A program made the translations under genes and the position numbers. Shown here piece after piece: positions 18,732 to 26,946 of a stretch of 64,000 bases of DNA (positions are counted from its first letter, which is position 1; the number at the start of each line of letters is the position of its first letter). The notes beneath the pieces are model-generated. The model ran no database searches. It worked only from the letters and a program-made list of their open reading frames with translations, and had not been told where the DNA came from. The stretch spans positions 290,726-354,725 of the forward strand of contig NZ_NXEJ01000012.1 in NCBI RefSeq assembly GCF_002915175.1. The letters run 5' to 3'. This stretch comes from Agrobacterium rosae (GTDB lineage: Bacteria > Pseudomonadota > Alphaproteobacteria > Rhizobiales > Rhizobiaceae).

Positions 18732-19559
18732 ATGACCCTATCGCCAGTTTCGAAATTGCCATCCAGTAAAGAAGGTCGCAAACGACCGCTGGTCAGCATG
18801 AAGGGCGTTTCAAAGCAGTTTTCAAACGGAACGCTGGCGCTCTCCGACGTTTCGTTGAGCATCGAGAATGGCGAATTCGTCAGCCTGCTCGGGCCGTCCG
18901 GCTGTGGAAAATCGACAGCACTAAGGATTATCGCGGGGCTCGGAAACGCGACCTCCGGCACGATCGATTGGCCGAGTTCACGGATCAATTCCAACGGCCT
19001 GCCGGAAGGTGACATCTCGTTCGTCTTTCAGGAACCGACACTGATGCCCTGGCAGACGGTGTTTGGCAACGTCCATCTGCCATTGAAGCTGCGGGGCGTG
19101 TCCAAAGCGGCCGCCAGAAATGACGTCGCGCGTGCGCTTGAGACGGTTGGTCTCAGCGATTTCAAAAAGGCTTACCCGCGCGAACTCTCCGGCGGCATGA
19201 AGATGCGTGTCTCGATCGCTCGGGCGCTCGTGACGAAGCCGAAACTGCTGTTGATGGACGAGCCATTCGCGGCGCTCGACGAGATAACGCGACAAAAACT
19301 GAATGACGACGTGCTGAAGCTTTGGAAGCAGACCGGCATCGCTGTCGTCTTCGTCACCCATTCGGTTTTCGAAAGCGCTTACCTGTCAAACCGTATTGTC
19401 ATCATGCGACCAAGGCCGGGTCGCGTGCATGCGGATTTCCCTCTCGTCACCAGCCTAGAGCGGGACGCCCGTTATCGCACTTCTGAGGAATATCGTCAGG
19501 CCTGCGAGAAAGTCTCCAACATGCTGATCGAAGCCATGGACGGCGGAGAACACCCATGA
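18732..19559 (+). CDS. ABC transporter ATP-binding protein (SsuB/TauB type)
   Basis: This 275-aa single-domain ATPase has Walker A GPSGCGKST, Q-loop FVFQEPTLMPW, signature LSGGMKMRVSIARAL, Walker B LLLMDEPFAALDE and switch His in VTHSV. This set is typical of the nitrate/sulfonate/taurine/pyrimidine importer class. About 22 extra N-terminal residues precede the domain. It overlaps the permease gene by 4 bp. Confidence 0.93.
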   Translation: MTLSPVSKLPSSKEGRKRPLVSMKGVSKQFSNGTLALSDVSLSIENGEFVSLLGPSGCGKSTALRIIAGLGNATSGTIDWPSSRINSNGLPEGDISFVFQEPTLMPWQTVFGNVHLPLKLRGVSKAAARNDVARALETVGLSDFKKAYPRELSGGMKMRVSIARALVTKPKLLLMDEPFAALDEITRQKLNDDVLKLWKQTGIAVVFVTHSVFESAYLSNRIVIMRPRPGRVHADFPLVTSLERDARYRTSEEYRQACEKVSNMLIEAMDGGEHP

Positions 19560-20350
19560 CCTTCAACCGTGACGTGGCTTTGCGCATAACAATTCCGATC
19601 GCGGTGGTGATCTGCATGATCGCGATATGGCAGGCCATCATCAGCGCGTACGCGATCCCGCAATATATCCTGCCTGGCCCCATCGCTGTGGGAAAATCCC
19701 TTTACAATGACTGGGGCACGTTGTCGCCAGCACTGCTGGTGACCACGAAGATCACGCTTCAGGCATTGGCCTTGGCCTTGCTGGGCGGGGTCGGCATTGC
19801 CATTATTCTCGTGCAATCGAAATGGCTGGAAATTGCGCTGTATCCGATCACGGTCATTCTCCAAGTGACACCGATCGTCGCGATTGCGCCGCTGATCCTC
19901 ATCTACACACCGACGACCCAGATCGCGCTGCTGATCTGCGCCTTCCTTGTCGCATTTTTCCCGATCCTGTCGAACATGGCGCAGGGCCTGAAAAGCGTAG
20001 ATCACAATCTGCTCAACCTGTTCGACCTGTACGGCGCATCCCGTTGGCAAACGCTGATCTATCTCAAGCTGCCATCGGCGTTGCCCTACTTCATGACGGG
20101 TCTGCGGATTGGCGGTGGGCTTGCACTCATCGCAGCCGTCGTCGCAGAATTCGCCGCAGGTTCGGCAGGCGCTGGCTCCGGCCTCGCATTCCGGTTGCTG
20201 GAATCACAATACCGGCTCAACATTCCACGGCTTTTCGCAGCACTGGTGCTGTTGTCGCTGCTGGGCGTTGTGATCTTCTGTATAACCTCCTTTGTTTCGT
20301 GGTTCTTTCTGCACCGGTGGCACGAAAGCAGCCTGAGGAGAGAAAACTGA
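19556..20350 (+). CDS. ABC transporter permease (SsuC/ThiX type)
   Basis: This 264-aa inner-membrane protein has about six helices and a coupling loop with the conserved YGASRWQTLIYLKLPSALPY pattern (the EAA motif) near residue 160. It pairs with the ATPase directly upstream. The stop overlaps the ATG of the deaminase-like gene by one base (TGATG), so import and first catabolic step are translationally coupled. Confidence 0.92.
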   Translation: MTFNRDVALRITIPIAVVICMIAIWQAIISAYAIPQYILPGPIAVGKSLYNDWGTLSPALLVTTKITLQALALALLGGVGIAIILVQSKWLEIALYPITVILQVTPIVAIAPLILIYTPTTQIALLICAFLVAFFPILSNMAQGLKSVDHNLLNLFDLYGASRWQTLIYLKLPSALPYFMTGLRIGGGLALIAAVVAEFAAGSAGAGSGLAFRLLESQYRLNIPRLFAALVLLSLLGVVIFCITSFVSWFFLHRWHESSLRREN

Positions 20351-21666
20351 TGACCGATGGATTTGTGGTCCTGCCAAAGGCAGACCGTTTCGCACTCACG
20401 CACGCCACCTTGCCTTCGGTGACGGTTGAAGGGTTTCAAGCACAGGCTAAGGATGGCCTTGTTTCTGCGGACATCGTGATCGCCAACGGCATGATCGAGG
20501 CGGTCTTACCGGCCGGTTCCACCCCTTCGGACATGCCACAGGCCGACCTTCGCGACGGCATGATTTTCCCGTGTTTCGTCGACATGCACACCCATCTGGA
20601 CAAGGGCCATGTGTGGGACCGCCGGCCGAACCCCGACGGCACATTCACAGGAGCCCTCGAGAATGTGCGCGCCGACCGCATCGCCCATTGGTCGCGCGAC
20701 GATGTCCGCGCACGTATAGAGTTTTCACTCAAGGCAGCCTATGCCCACGGCACGAAGCTGATCCGCACGCATCTGGACAGCATTCCACCGCAGACGGATA
20801 TCTCCTTTCCCCTGTTTGCGGAAATCCAGGACGAATGGAAGGACCGCATCGCTTTGCAGGCGGTTTCCCTTCTGCCGCTCGAGAGCGTGCTCGACAAACC
20901 GGTGTTCGACGCCATCGTCGCCACCACCAAACGACATGGCGGCCTGCTGGGTGGCGCGACCCGCATCCTGCCGGATCTCGATAAAATCCTCGACACCATG
21001 TTTCGCAACGCTGCGGATAACGGCCTCGACATTGATCTGCATGTCGATGAGACCGAGGACCGGGAAGTCTTGACGCTGGAGGCCATCGCCGACGCAAAAC
21101 TTCGTCACGGTTTTGACGGCACCGTCACCGTGGGGCATTGCTGCTCGCTAGCGCGCCAAGACGACGACACGATAAAGCGGGTGATCGACAAGGTCGCCAA
21201 GGCGAACATCTCTGTCGTGTCATTGCCGATGTGCAATATGTACCTTCAGGACCGCCATGCGGGCCGAACGCCGCGCTGGCGTGGCACGACTTTGTTCAAG
21301 GAACTCACCGCCGCCGGTGTGCCCACCGCCGTCGCCTCCGATAACACCCGTGATCCCTTCTATGCCTATGGCGATCTCGACGCAGTCGAGGTGTTGCGAG
21401 AAGCGGTGCGCATTCTCCATCTGGATCACCCGATCGATGACGTCGCACGCGTCTTTACCACGACGCCTGCCGACATCCTCGGACGCCGTGATGTCGGCCG
21501 AATCGGCGCGGGCCTGCCCGCCGATCTGGTCCTGTTCAGTGCGCGTCGGTGGAGCGAATTCCTGTCCCGTCCGCAGGCGGATCGCATCGTGATACGCGAT
21601 GGCAAGGCCATCGACCGTTGCCTGCCGGACTACCGAGACCTTGATCCCATCCTGATGAAAGAGTGA
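20350..21666 (+). CDS. Cytosine-deaminase-like amidohydrolase (second paralogue)
   Basis: The 438-aa start at ATG 20350 is fixed by the TGATG overlap. Metal-site motifs are MHTHLDKGH near residue 77, LHVDETEDREV, VGHCCSLA and ASDNTRDPFY. This is the CodA-type amidohydrolase set, but with an N-terminal extension and TRDPF in place of TMDPW of the paralogue at 9705. Substrates of the family include cytosine, isocytosine, creatinine and N-substituted ring compounds. Here it sits between a pyrimidine/aromatic-type importer and two flavin-type enzymes. Confidence 0.87.
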   Translation: MTDGFVVLPKADRFALTHATLPSVTVEGFQAQAKDGLVSADIVIANGMIEAVLPAGSTPSDMPQADLRDGMIFPCFVDMHTHLDKGHVWDRRPNPDGTFTGALENVRADRIAHWSRDDVRARIEFSLKAAYAHGTKLIRTHLDSIPPQTDISFPLFAEIQDEWKDRIALQAVSLLPLESVLDKPVFDAIVATTKRHGGLLGGATRILPDLDKILDTMFRNAADNGLDIDLHVDETEDREVLTLEAIADAKLRHGFDGTVTVGHCCSLARQDDDTIKRVIDKVAKANISVVSLPMCNMYLQDRHAGRTPRWRGTTLFKELTAAGVPTAVASDNTRDPFYAYGDLDAVEVLREAVRILHLDHPIDDVARVFTTTPADILGRRDVGRIGAGLPADLVLFSARRWSEFLSRPQADRIVIRDGKAIDRCLPDYRDLDPILMKE

Positions 21667-21669
21667 CCC

Positions 21670-23076
21670 ATGGCCGACTATGCGCAGATCAAGAAAGAGC
21701 TAGAAGGCATTGCGACAGAAGACAATCCCGCCCTCGTGCGTCAGAAAAGTCGGGATTTTTACTGGTATTCCCCTGTCCTGAAACGTCAGTTGGACAATGT
21801 TACAGCCGACCTCGTCGTTTCGCCAAAGTCGGTCGAGGAGGTCATCCAAACTCTCAAGGTTGCCTATGCCCATTCCGTGCCGGTGACACCACGCGGCGCC
21901 GGCAGCGGCAATTACGGCCAGGCCATGCCACTTTCGGGTGGTATCGTCCTCAATCTCATCAACATGAATGCGGTCAAGGAAATCCATCCCGGCCGCGTCA
22001 TCGCCGAGCCTGGCGTTGTCATCGCTCAACTGGATCGCCAGACAAAAGCGCATTCCAACCAGGAACTGCGCTTCCATCCATCTACAGCGCAATCAGCAAC
22101 GATCGGCGGTTTTATCGCCGGGGGTTCCGGCGGCGTTGGCTCCATCCATTGGGGCGGGTTGCGTGATTTGGGCAATATCCTGCGCCTGCGCGTCGTCACC
22201 ATGGAGGCCGAACCACGGGTGCTCGATCTGACGGCATGGGACCTGCAAAAAGTAACACACGCCTATGGCACCAATGGCATCATCGTTGAAGTGGAAATGC
22301 CGCTCGCCCCCGCCTATGAATGGGTAGACGTTCTCGTCGGTTATGACGATTACATGGATGCGGTTCGCCTTGGCGATGCGATTGCCCACAAGAACGGTAT
22401 TCTCGTGAAGGAAATCGCGCCGATTGCGGCACCCATTCCGTATGACTATTTCCCGCGGCACAAACCGTTCATTCGGCATCGAGGTCAGTCGATCTGCGTT
22501 TTCATGGTAGCACCCCAGTCTATGGATGCGTTTGCCGCTTTCACCGAACGTCAGCACGGCGAAATCCTGTTTCGCTCCGACAAGGTCGAAAGCATGAAAG
22601 GCATCCCGCACGCCTATGAACTTGCCTGGAACCACACGACACTGCGCGCGCTGAAGGTCGACCCCAGCTTCACCTATCTACAGGTTCAATATCCGGGGCC
22701 TGATCATGTCGCTAAAGTCCAAAGGATGACTGAGATTTTCGGCGATGAGGTTCCGGGACACCTGGAGTTCCTCAAATTCGATGGTCACATCCAGTGCTCG
22801 GGCCTACCGCTGGTGCGCTTCACCACGGAAGAACGGTTGGAGGAAATCATAAAAATCCATCAGGACAATGGTTGCCCGATCTTCAATCCCCATCGCTACA
22901 CGCTCGAGGAAGGTGGCATGAAGCAGACGGACACCGTACAGCTTGCCTTTAAAAAAGAAACCGATCCGAATGGCCTGCTCAACCCTGGCAAGATGATCGC
23001 CTGGGACAATCCTGACTTCGACTTCAAAAGCGGTGAGAACTACCTCTTCCCCGGTTTGGCGGCAGCGGGTGGCTGA
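21670..23076 (+). CDS. FAD-linked oxidase (GlcD/FAD_binding_4 type)
   Basis: This 468-aa protein has the p-cresol-methylhydroxylase-fold FAD domain: VSPKSVEEVIQTLKVA, TPRGAGSGNYGQAMPLSGGI and GGFIAGGSGGVGSIHWGG in the first 170 residues, which bind the pyrophosphate of FAD. The C-terminus NGLLNPGKMI is the usual closing motif. Such enzymes oxidise hydroxyacids, amines or sugar-like substrates with transfer to oxygen, quinone or a partner. It starts three bases after the deaminase stop and overlaps the following reductase gene by one base (TGATG). Confidence 0.85.
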   Translation: MADYAQIKKELEGIATEDNPALVRQKSRDFYWYSPVLKRQLDNVTADLVVSPKSVEEVIQTLKVAYAHSVPVTPRGAGSGNYGQAMPLSGGIVLNLINMNAVKEIHPGRVIAEPGVVIAQLDRQTKAHSNQELRFHPSTAQSATIGGFIAGGSGGVGSIHWGGLRDLGNILRLRVVTMEAEPRVLDLTAWDLQKVTHAYGTNGIIVEVEMPLAPAYEWVDVLVGYDDYMDAVRLGDAIAHKNGILVKEIAPIAAPIPYDYFPRHKPFIRHRGQSICVFMVAPQSMDAFAAFTERQHGEILFRSDKVESMKGIPHAYELAWNHTTLRALKVDPSFTYLQVQYPGPDHVAKVQRMTEIFGDEVPGHLEFLKFDGHIQCSGLPLVRFTTEERLEEIIKIHQDNGCPIFNPHRYTLEEGGMKQTDTVQLAFKKETDPNGLLNPGKMIAWDNPDFDFKSGENYLFPGLAAAGG

Positions 23077-23666
23077 TGAAGATTTTGCTCCTCCACTCTC
23101 ATCCGGTTGAATCGAGCTTCGGCTCGGCCTTGCATGTCGAGGCCCTGAACACCCTGCGCACTGCGGGCCATGAGGTGGACGATTGCGATCTCTATGCAGA
23201 AAATTTCGATCCTGTGCTCACCCGCGATGAACGCCTTGGTTACCACACCGTGCCAACCAATATCGAGCCGGTGCGCTCATATGTCGAACGGTTGCGCGCC
23301 GCCGATGCACTGATAATCGTGACACCCGTTTGGAACTTCGGATGGCCAGCTATTCTCAAAGGCTATTTCGACCGCGTCTGGCTGCCGGGTGTCACCTTCG
23401 ACATGGATGAGGGTGACCGTGGCAAACTCACCCGCAAGCTCACCAACATCAAGAAAATCATCGTGTTGACGACCTATGGCGGAAATCGCTGGCGTGCTTT
23501 CCTGGCGGGTGACCCGCCGCGGAAGATGGCAACCCGTGTGCTGCGCGCAGTCGCCAGACCGGCAAGAGGCGTCACCTACCTTGCGCATTACGATATGAAC
23601 AATTGCACGGTTGAAACCCGTAGGAGATTTCTGGCGAAGGTCCGTGCGGAAATGCAGCGCCTTTAG
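23076..23666 (+). CDS. NAD(P)H dehydrogenase (quinone)-like flavodoxin-fold protein
   Basis: This 196-aa protein starts MKILLLHSHPVESSFGSALH, the phosphate-binding beginning of the NQO1/MdaB family of FMN/FAD-dependent NAD(P)H oxidoreductases. VTPVWNFGWPAILKGYFDRV near residue 75 and TTYGG near 132 are further family motifs. Translational coupling to the FAD oxidase suggests that it either supplies reduced flavin or removes a quinone or imine intermediate made there. It is the last gene of the operon and faces the ridA-like gene tail-to-tail. Confidence 0.85.
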   Translation: MKILLLHSHPVESSFGSALHVEALNTLRTAGHEVDDCDLYAENFDPVLTRDERLGYHTVPTNIEPVRSYVERLRAADALIIVTPVWNFGWPAILKGYFDRVWLPGVTFDMDEGDRGKLTRKLTNIKKIIVLTTYGGNRWRAFLAGDPPRKMATRVLRAVARPARGVTYLAHYDMNNCTVETRRRFLAKVRAEMQRL

Positions 23667-23700
23667 ACAATGCGCTAAAAATTATGACCTTTTGACCATC

Positions 23701-24090
23701 TCAAAAAACCTTGGCGGCGGTAATCTCTACCTCGACCAGGAATTCCTCGCGGGTGAAGCCGCCGACCACAAGCAAGGTCGAAACCGGCTTCGGATCAAGC
23801 GTAAAACGATCGCGAACGGCCATATAGGCTGGGAAGTCTTCGCGCTTGGTGACGAAACCGGAGGTGCGTATGACATCCGCATAGGTCATGCCCGCCTCCT
23901 CCAAAATGGCGCTAAGCGCCTTGAAGCACAGTTCTGCTTGAGAGGTGACGTCTGGTGGGACTATTTCATCCGGGCCGATCCCCAGTTGCCCAGATGTAAC
24001 GAGCAGGCTCGCACCAGGCTCCACCAGCAATCCATGATTATAAGCGCCGAACGGTTGGCGCACGCAGGGAGGATTGAAAACACGCTTCAT
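23701..24090 (-). CDS. RidA/YjgF-family protein lacking the catalytic arginine
   Basis: ATG 24090 gives 129 aa starting MKRVFNPPCVRQPFGAYNHG, a typical RidA beginning. RidA proteins hydrolyse reactive enamine/imine intermediates, but where archetypal members have the P-A-R-[ST] motif with the catalytic Arg this one reads KPVSTLLVVGG, so the Arg is Ser. Loss of this residue is characteristic of non-archetypal Rid subfamilies, which often sit in catabolic operons and may act as specialised hydrolases. Its position next to the deaminase/oxidase operon supports a role in that pathway, although it is transcribed in the opposite direction. Confidence 0.85.
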   Translation of the reverse strand: MKRVFNPPCVRQPFGAYNHGLLVEPGASLLVTSGQLGIGPDEIVPPDVTSQAELCFKALSAILEEAGMTYADVIRTSGFVTKREDFPAYMAVRDRFTLDPKPVSTLLVVGGFTREEFLVEVEITAAKVF

Positions 24091-24367
24091 GTTGCACTTC
24101 TTTTGATGATGGTGAGAAGAAGCTAGCTCGGCTTGTCTCATACTTCAATCCACATGAGCCCAACGGAAAGCTGTTTACCTAATTGGTCAAGTTCGCCATC
24201 GAACTGCAGTCGATCGCTTGCGAAAAACAAATATGCATGTCGGCTCGTCTGAGCAACATCATATCGGCTAACGAGGTAATTTGAGGCCACGCTCTTGAAC
24301 CATTATGAACCGACGACCCAGCAATTTGGGGGACTCGGTGACTGGTTTAGCTAGATAAGGCTGTCCG

Positions 24368-24872
24368 TTAGCAGGCCGCGCCAGTCATTGATGCGCCCTC
24401 CCTGACTGCGTCGGCAAGAAAGTAGAAAACCGTGCGGACCCGCATTGGAAGATTTCGGCGCGAAGCATAGACCGCGGTGATCGGCAGCCGTGCCTTCGGC
24501 AGACAAGGCAGAACGTTGATGAGCCTCTCCGATGCGATGTCTTCGGCAACGAGGATATGAGAGAGGATGGCCAGCCCTCCTCCGGCGACGGTCGCTCGAT
24601 AGACAGCACTCGCATTGTTGAACACCATCCGCGGACTAATCGCTGCCCGCACCTGATCGGCACCATCGGCAAATATCCATGCACGCGTTTCACCGCCGCG
24701 GCTGTAGCAAATGCAGTCGTGCTCTGCGATCTCGCTTAGGCCACGAGGTTGGCCTCGCTCTGCGACATAGCCGGGCGATGCAACAAGAAAGGCCGTGGTC
24801 CAGCCAAGCCGGCGACAGATCAGGCTGCTGTCGGAAACGTCACCGAGACGAACTTCTATGTCTAAGGGAAGG
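24368..24872 (-). pseudogene. Truncated LysR-family regulator (effector domain only)
   Basis: In one uninterrupted minus-strand frame the sequence reads DIEVRLGDVSDSSLICRRLG through FLVASPGYVAERGQP and VAGGGLAILSHILVAEDI to a stop at 24368. This is the C-terminal effector domain of a LysR regulator. The helix-turn-helix half that should precede it is replaced from about 24873 by unrelated AT-richer DNA carrying the tandem repeats. It therefore cannot bind DNA as a LysR protein. The junction probably marks where the Fic module was inserted or recombined. Confidence 0.78.
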
Positions 24873-24910
24873 AATGTTTAGCGGCGTAAACGCGGTGCAC
24901 GAAATGCTGC

Positions 24911-25040
24911 GATGACTCACGACACCAAAAACGCGTTATGACTCATCATCAAAAACATTTATTGAATCATCACCTTGAACTCGTATTTACTCGACGTTAA
25001 AAACGCGCATATAAACGACATCAAAAACGTGCAATGATGC
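24911..25040. repeat. Five degenerate tandem repeats upstream of the Fic gene
   Basis: About five units of 23-27 bp share a core close to ATGACTCATCATCAAAAACG. Clear A-run cores are at about 24925-24933 (CCAAAAACGCG), 24947-24956 (ATCAAAAACA), 24997-25006 (TTAAAAACGCG) and 25021-25029 (TCAAAAACGTG), with a weaker unit at 24964. The array ends about 65 bp before the Fic start. Iterated sites immediately before a gene suggest cooperative binding of a regulator. The units are too degenerate and spacer-free for a CRISPR. Confidence 0.6.
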
Positions 25041-25104
25041 AGGAATTGCCTTTGAGCCGGGGCATTGTGAGTTCGCGAAAGAATAACGAGGTCGTGAGAA
25101 CCAA

Positions 25105-26643
25105 ATGGCTACACCAAATGAAAAGTTGGCTGACGCTCTGCAAGCCCTCAAAACATTGCAGGATGGCGGGCGTCGAATACTCAAGTCCGACGAGTTCAGC
25201 CGACTACACCGAGAGCGCCTTACACGGAGCGGATTTCTCCAAGAAGTCATCCGCGGCTGGCAAATGTCAACGGGACCCCAGTCCCAAGACGGCGACACAA
25301 CCCTTTGGTACGCTTCATTCTGGGAGTTCTGCTCCCTCTACTGCGACGACCGCTTTGGACGGGAATGGCATCTGTCACCGGAACAATCGATGCTACTCCA
25401 CGCAGAAGCAACTGCGATTCCGCCCCAGGTGATTATCAACAGTCCAAAGGCAACGAGCAACAATTTATCACTGCTTTTTGGCACATCCATCTACGATCTC
25501 AAGACCAAGCAAATGCCACCGCGCGAGGATCTCGTCGAGAAAAACGGATTGAGGTTCTATACTGCGGACGCCGCCCTGGTAAAAGTTGCTGAAGCGTTTT
25601 TCAAAAGATCACCTATCGAAGCCCAGATCGTGCTGAAATCAATGCGCGATGTGTCGGGTGTCCTCGGTCGATTACTCGACGGAGGGCATTCGGCCGTGGC
25701 AGGCCGTCTGGCCGGGGCATTTCGGCGCATAGGAAAAGGCGAGTTCGCCGACGATATCTTGAAAACGATGAAAGGCGCGATGTACGACGTTAGAGAGACC
25801 GACCCGTTCGATCAAAACCAGCAAGTCTCCACCTTAGCTGTCGCTGGATCTCCCATTGTGGCGCGTCTCAATGCTATATGGGAAAGCCAGCGTCAGGCGG
25901 TCCTCGATGTTTTTCCTGCTGCACCCGGACTTCCCTCGGACACCACCGAATTCATAAAATCGGTCGAGGACATATACAAGAACGACGCATACCATTCGCT
26001 TTCGATCGAAGGGTACAGCGTTACTCCGGAACTCATTGATCGCGTGCGCGCTGGTACGTGGGATCCGGATGTGGATCAGCAGGATCGGCAAAACCGGGAC
26101 GCCCTGGCAGCACGCGGTTATTGGCAGGCATTTCAGAGCGTGAAGGAATCTGTTGCGGAGATTCTCCGCGGTGCACCGGCGGGAGCCGTTATCCGTATGC
26201 AACATAGGGATTGGTACCGCGAACTGTTCGGTCCCTCCGTAGCCGCAGGTATCCTAAAACCCAGCGCCCTCGCGGGCTATCGAAACCACCCTGTATATCT
26301 TCGCGGATCATGGCACGTACCACCGCGTTCCGAAGCGGTTCCGGATGGAATGGAGACCCTGTTCGATCTACTGGAGAAGGAAAGCGAACCAGCGGTTAGG
26401 GCAGTCCTTGGCCACTGGTTGATAGGCTATGTTCATCCCTATCCTGACGGCAACGGACGGATGGCACGCTTCCTAATGAACGCCATGTTCGCCTCGGGTG
26501 GGTTTCCATGGGCAGTGGTTAGGGTTGAGGATCGGTCAACTTATTTGTCCGGCCTTGAACAGGCGAGCGTCCACATGAACGTCAAACCGTTCGCGGAATT
26601 CATCGCGGAGCGCACCTCTTGGTCGATGAGTAAGGCACTCTAA
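25105..26643 (+). CDS. Fic-domain protein with N-terminal inhibitory motif
   Basis: This 512-aa protein has a complete Fic active-site loop, HPYPDGNGRMARF, near residue 449, with the catalytic His intact. An inhibitory helix motif of the S-x3-E-G type (HSLSIEGYSVTPELI) lies near residue 300, placing it among Fic enzymes inhibited by a helix N-terminal to the Fic core. The first about 280 residues match nothing I recognise. Fic enzymes transfer AMP or other phosphate-containing groups to protein hydroxyls. Here the target is unknown. It stands alone, behind a tandem-repeat array. Confidence 0.88.
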   Translation: MATPNEKLADALQALKTLQDGGRRILKSDEFSRLHRERLTRSGFLQEVIRGWQMSTGPQSQDGDTTLWYASFWEFCSLYCDDRFGREWHLSPEQSMLLHAEATAIPPQVIINSPKATSNNLSLLFGTSIYDLKTKQMPPREDLVEKNGLRFYTADAALVKVAEAFFKRSPIEAQIVLKSMRDVSGVLGRLLDGGHSAVAGRLAGAFRRIGKGEFADDILKTMKGAMYDVRETDPFDQNQQVSTLAVAGSPIVARLNAIWESQRQAVLDVFPAAPGLPSDTTEFIKSVEDIYKNDAYHSLSIEGYSVTPELIDRVRAGTWDPDVDQQDRQNRDALAARGYWQAFQSVKESVAEILRGAPAGAVIRMQHRDWYRELFGPSVAAGILKPSALAGYRNHPVYLRGSWHVPPRSEAVPDGMETLFDLLEKESEPAVRAVLGHWLIGYVHPYPDGNGRMARFLMNAMFASGGFPWAVVRVEDRSTYLSGLEQASVHMNVKPFAEFIAERTSWSMSKAL

Positions 26644-26946
26644 AATCATCGATCGCCTTGATAGGGATAGAACTGTGGAAATGAAATTCTAGGATGATGA
26701 CCTGACACGACAGGGTTTCAAGCTTACACGGTGAAGCAAATGAGAGGCCCAAGATTCGGCGTCACTGTATGTTTGCGGCAAGATACTGCTAACGAATTTT
26801 GGCAGCCATATTTTGACGGCGGCGAGAAAAGGAAATGCTGAGGAGAATTTTGGGTTACCATTTCAGGTCGTAATTCCACGGAACTGCTTGAGGTGATTAA
26901 ACATCCAGTCTGAAAACATGATCATTGCCTGGAGGGTTCACACAGC
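26644..26946. other. Intergenic region between the Fic gene and the siderophore cluster
   Basis: No gene is supported. A weak copy of the dispersed motif (CGCCTTGATAGGGATAGAAC) starts at 26654, about 10 bp after the Fic stop. A short open segment at 26740-26842 has no recognisable features. Confidence 0.45.

Noticed and set aside
24911..25040. Possible CRISPR array
   Set aside because: The units are only 23-27 bp, diverge strongly, abut without unique spacers, and no cas gene is nearby.
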